Source: Rhizophagus sp. LPA8_4_AMF
Lineage: Eukaryota; Glomeromycota; Glomeromycetes; Glomerales; Glomeraceae
Direction of reading: 5' to 3'
DNA: 34,589 nt
Assembly: GCA_021464525.1 (NCBI GenBank)
Contig: JADRCO010000402.1
Coordinates: 1-34,589 of the forward strand
Of the stretch, positions 34,585 through 34,589 are shown one piece after another. The translations under genes and the position numbers were made by a program. The notes beneath the pieces are model-generated. The model searched no databases and had not been told where the DNA came from. It saw only the letters and a program-made list of their open reading frames with translations. Each line of letters starts with the position of its first letter. Position 1 is the first letter of the stretch.

Positions 34585-34589
34585 AACAT

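Larger units (their letters stand above)
33923..34589. other. 3' flank of the tether gene
   Basis: AT-rich DNA with no gene. It contains the UGUA-rich 9-bp tandem repeat at 33961-33986, a T homopolymer at about 34089-34108, and near the window end two direct copies of TTATTTGTAAC (34548-34558 and 34574-34584) around an inverted GTAACA/TGTTAC. Confidence 0.5.

Overview
The window looks like nuclear DNA of an early-diverging filamentous fungus, most probably an arbuscular mycorrhizal fungus of the Rhizophagus type. The reasons are: very AT-rich DNA; genes split by many short GT-AG introns of about 65-110 bp; long homopolymer and AT tracts; small inverted-repeat elements; a decayed SAM-like fragment; and an expanded-family type of SAM-dependent methyltransferase. 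This assignment is inferred from style and family content, not from a database match. I found five intron-rich protein genes and no rRNA, tRNA or CRISPR.

Layout. 1-3988: no intact gene; small inverted-repeat elements, a decayed SAM-domain-like pseudogene and a composite element of about 1.4 kb with MITEs inside it. 3989-9791 and 10755-16634 (minus strand): two tandem paralogues of one very large redox protein, each rebuilt as 16 exons with the same intron positions and phases. 18575-23001 (plus): a gamma-tubulin complex component, most like GCP6. 24730-26089 (minus): a class I methyltransferase. 28668-33922 (plus): a tricalbin/extended-synaptotagmin-type tether with an N-terminal membrane hairpin, an SMP lipid-transfer domain and five C2 domains.

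The most interesting object is the tandem pair. Each polypeptide (1548 and 1557 residues) runs: signal peptide, animal-type heme-peroxidase fold, DOMON heme domain, cytochrome b561 membrane core, cytochrome b5 domain, FAD/NAD(P)H reductase of the cytochrome b5 reductase/FNR type. This is a complete predicted wire from cytosolic NAD(P)H through FAD, b5 heme and the two b561 hemes to an extracellular DOMON heme and a peroxidase-like head. The layout is functionally parallel to dual oxidases (peroxidase-like ectodomain plus membrane heme core plus cytosolic FAD/NADPH module), but it is assembled from unrelated membrane and b5 modules. In both copies the distal catalytic histidine motif of the peroxidase is replaced while the proximal histidine and calcium loop remain, again recalling the degenerate DUOX ectodomain. 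The b5 domain is split by an insertion of about 65 residues between its two heme histidines.

The other genes are housekeeping in character (microtubule nucleation, membrane contact sites) and show no evident functional link to the redox pair. Gene pairs are divergent (10755-16634 with 18575-23001; 24730-26089 with 28668-33922) or convergent (18575-23001 with 24730-26089), separated by AT-rich spacers of 1.7-2.6 kb.
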